Source of the DNA: Parietichytrium sp. I65-24A | Lineage: Eukaryota; Sar; Bigyra; Thraustochytrida; Thraustochytriidae | Direction: 5' to 3' | Assembly: GCA_012862575.1 (NCBI GenBank) | Contig: BLSF01000019.1 | Coordinates: forward strand, 186,001-250,000 | Length of the DNA stretch: 64,000 nucleotides | In this document: piece after piece, positions 62,400 to 64,000 of the stretch | Layout: every line of letters begins with the position of its first letter | Numbering within the stretch: position 1 is the first letter of the stretch | Program-made: the position numbers and the translations under genes | The notes under the pieces: model-generated | The model's input: only the letters and a program-made list of their open reading frames with translations | The model's database searches: none | Told to the model about the DNA's origin: nothing

Positions 62400-64000
62400 A
62401 TGCGCGGGCACGATATCTCCCTCGCGCGAGGGAACGGTAACGGAAACGTTAACGGTAACGGTAACAGAAACGCCCGAAGACGCACAGAGCCGAGCTCAGA
62501 GCTGGAAGGAGCTGGAGACTTGGGAGACTTGGGAGACTTGGGAGAGGCGGGATCGGGGGCGTCGTCAGGCGCGGCGAGGGCGTACTTTCTGAGCGTGGTG
62601 GAATGGAGCGCGCGGCTGGCAGCGACGGGGAGCGCGGACCTGACGCTGTGCGAGGCCGCGGCCGAGGACGCTCGCGCGGCGCTGGCGAACTCGCGGTCGA
62701 GCGCGGCAGCGCGGGTGTGCCGGCAGCTGGAGGCGATGGCGCAGCACGTGCGCGCGCTGGCGGCCTCCGCGGCGGAGAAGGCGGACGCGAGCGGAATGGA
62801 GGACGAGGACGAGGACGCGGACGCAGCGGACGAGCTGGTGGGATGGGGAGAGCAGGTGGCCGCGGCAGGGGTGCTGGAGGCGAGGCACCGGATCAAGAGC
62901 GTGGCGTGCAACGGGCAGCGCGGACTGTACGTGACGGAGGCGGGGGATGTGTTCAGCATCGGCGATGACGGAACTGGCGGGCCGGGCGGCGCCGGCCTGG
63001 GCAGCGAGGCGCCAAAGGTGGTGGGCGAGCTTGTGCTGGAGAGGGTGCTGCTGGGGCGCAGAGTGGTGTTTGTGGCGTGTGGCCACTTGCACAGCTGCGC
63101 GTTAACACAGGGAGGGAGGTTGTGGTCGTGGTAAGTTTTGAGAGGTTGCTCTGCAGCTTGCTTTCCGGCTTGATATGCTGCGCACTGCGCACTGGTGCTG
63201 GCGCCTGCAGAACGAGGTCCTGGTTTGCATAGTGTTGCTAAATTACTTTGGTGTCGAATACGTGTTTCGCAGGGGATGTGGGCAATATGGCCGCCTTGGT
63301 CATGGAGATGAAACCGACCAGCCCTCACCGAGACTCTGCGAGAGTTTGTTGCAGTGGCATGTTCGAGCAGTGGCATGTGGGGGTGCGCATACCGTTGCAG
63401 TCGTGTCCCCATCCAGAGTATTCTGCTGGGGGCTTGGAAGGCACGGAAGACTTGGGCTTGGTGACAAGAAAGGCGTCTCGCACGTTAGTCCACAGCTGAT
63501 TGAAGTTGATAGTCATATGCACACTGCAACAGAGGCGTATCACGCATTCTTTGGTGCAAAGCTTCCCCAGCGTGTCCAGTCTTTGGTTGACGAGCCTATA
63601 GTGAGCGTAGCGTGTGGTTGGGCATTCACCCTTCTGCTTGGAGCAAACGGGACCGTCCGCGCGTTCGGGGCTGGCGAGGACGGACAGTGTGGTGTTGAGC
63701 CACCCCAGAACCAGCTATATACGGCAGTGATTCCAAGCCTCTCCTCCAAAGGCGTAATCCAGGTGTCTTGTGGGTATCATCACTCTGTAGCGATCACGCT
63801 TGATGGACGGGTATACACCTGGGGAATGGGTGAAGAAGGGCAGCTGGGTCTCGGGCCACTTATCCGGTCGTGCAATAAGCCGCAGCAGGTTCTTTTCCCT
63901 CCCGCGTCTACAACGGCTGCTCAAACCTCTTCTTCCAACTGTGAGCTTGTGGGGGGGTGCAACGCGATTTTTGCAGTGGCAGGACAGTTTCATACTATTT
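62400..64000 (+). CDS. RCC1-repeat protein, 5' part (runs off the window)
   Basis: RCC1 repeats form a seven-bladed propeller; RCC1 itself is the chromatin-bound exchange factor for Ran, but many relatives have other roles. About 486 residues are visible. The first 150 are low-complexity, with Gly-Asn repeats coded by GGTAAC units (62430-62475) and LGD repeats, then an alanine-rich helical part. Blades follow: GLYVTEAGDVFSIGDDG, then [30 protein letters not shown] across the intron, then FCWGLGRHGRLGLGD, ACGWAFTLLLG, RAFGAGEDGQCG and YTWGMGEEGQLGLG. The ATG at 62400 is the most sensible start; earlier ATGs lie in repeat DNA. The visible start is very GC-rich. The Ran-exchange role cannot be judged from this part. 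Confidence 0.85.
63131..63272 (+). other. Intron in the RCC1-repeat gene (142 bp)
   Basis: It begins GTAAGT and ends TTTCGCAG. Splicing joins TG to G to make Trp and restores the blade motif [16 protein letters not shown]; unspliced, the frame stops at 63132. Confidence 0.93.

Overview
This window comes from a nuclear genome of a ciliated, intron-poor microbial eukaryote. The evidence is two GT-AG introns (86 and 142 bp) in otherwise uninterrupted long reading frames, all three standard stop codons in use, and eukaryote-specific proteins: the WASH-complex subunit FAM21, URB1, BuGZ/ZNF207, a CFAP77-like axonemal protein, an RCC1 protein and a mitochondrial carrier. A PAS/PAS hybrid histidine kinase argues against an animal. 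A labyrinthulomycete-like (thraustochytrid) stramenopile is my best guess, at low confidence; a flagellated fungus or another protist is possible. I recognised no tRNA, rRNA, CRISPR array, LTR element or virus-like element.

Layout. 1-3 kb: the end of an ion channel and a WASHC2/FAM21 gene. 3.4-5.8 kb: a hybrid histidine kinase (minus strand). 5.8-8.7 kb: gene-free DNA with diverged repeats. 8.7-15.0 kb: URB1, a ribosome-biogenesis scaffold. 15.4-17.2 kb: an unknown gene cut by an 847-base assembly gap, with an exact 126-bp tandem repeat on the far side of the gap. 18.4-24.4 kb: a Yhm2-like citrate/oxoglutarate carrier, a Csm1/Pcs1-like chromosome segregation protein and an IQ-motif protein. 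25.6-30.6 kb: three of four paralogues encoding small secreted, probably GPI-anchored proteins with eight cysteines. Two of them form a 3.7-kb head-to-head inverted duplication. 30.9-33.6 kb: a TDP2-like nuclease/phosphatase and a HAD 5'-nucleotidase; decayed fragments of both lie inside or beside the paralogue cluster. 35.1-39.8 kb: an ABC transporter with an internal ZZ/C1-like zinc finger, a four-helix membrane protein and the fourth paralogue. 41.5-48.6 kb: BuGZ, a CFAP77-like protein and a PHD/coiled-coil protein. 50.3-61.8 kb: a giant two-exon gene for a 3807-residue protein with a Nudix-like region, a TCAD9-type kinase-like domain, a NACHT NTPase, a HEAT-like solenoid and a second P-loop NTPase. 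62.4 kb to the end: the first part of an RCC1-repeat gene.

The most unusual items are the giant dual-NTPase protein, whose kinase-like domain can only be read across an intron, and the paralogue palindrome, where coding parts look more diverged than the non-coding arms and where fragments of neighbouring genes record an older segmental duplication. The remaining genes are mostly housekeeping and show no shared pathway. Genes in alternating orientation with 0.3-3 kb between them imply individual promoters rather than operons. All domain calls come from reading motifs by eye; no search was run.
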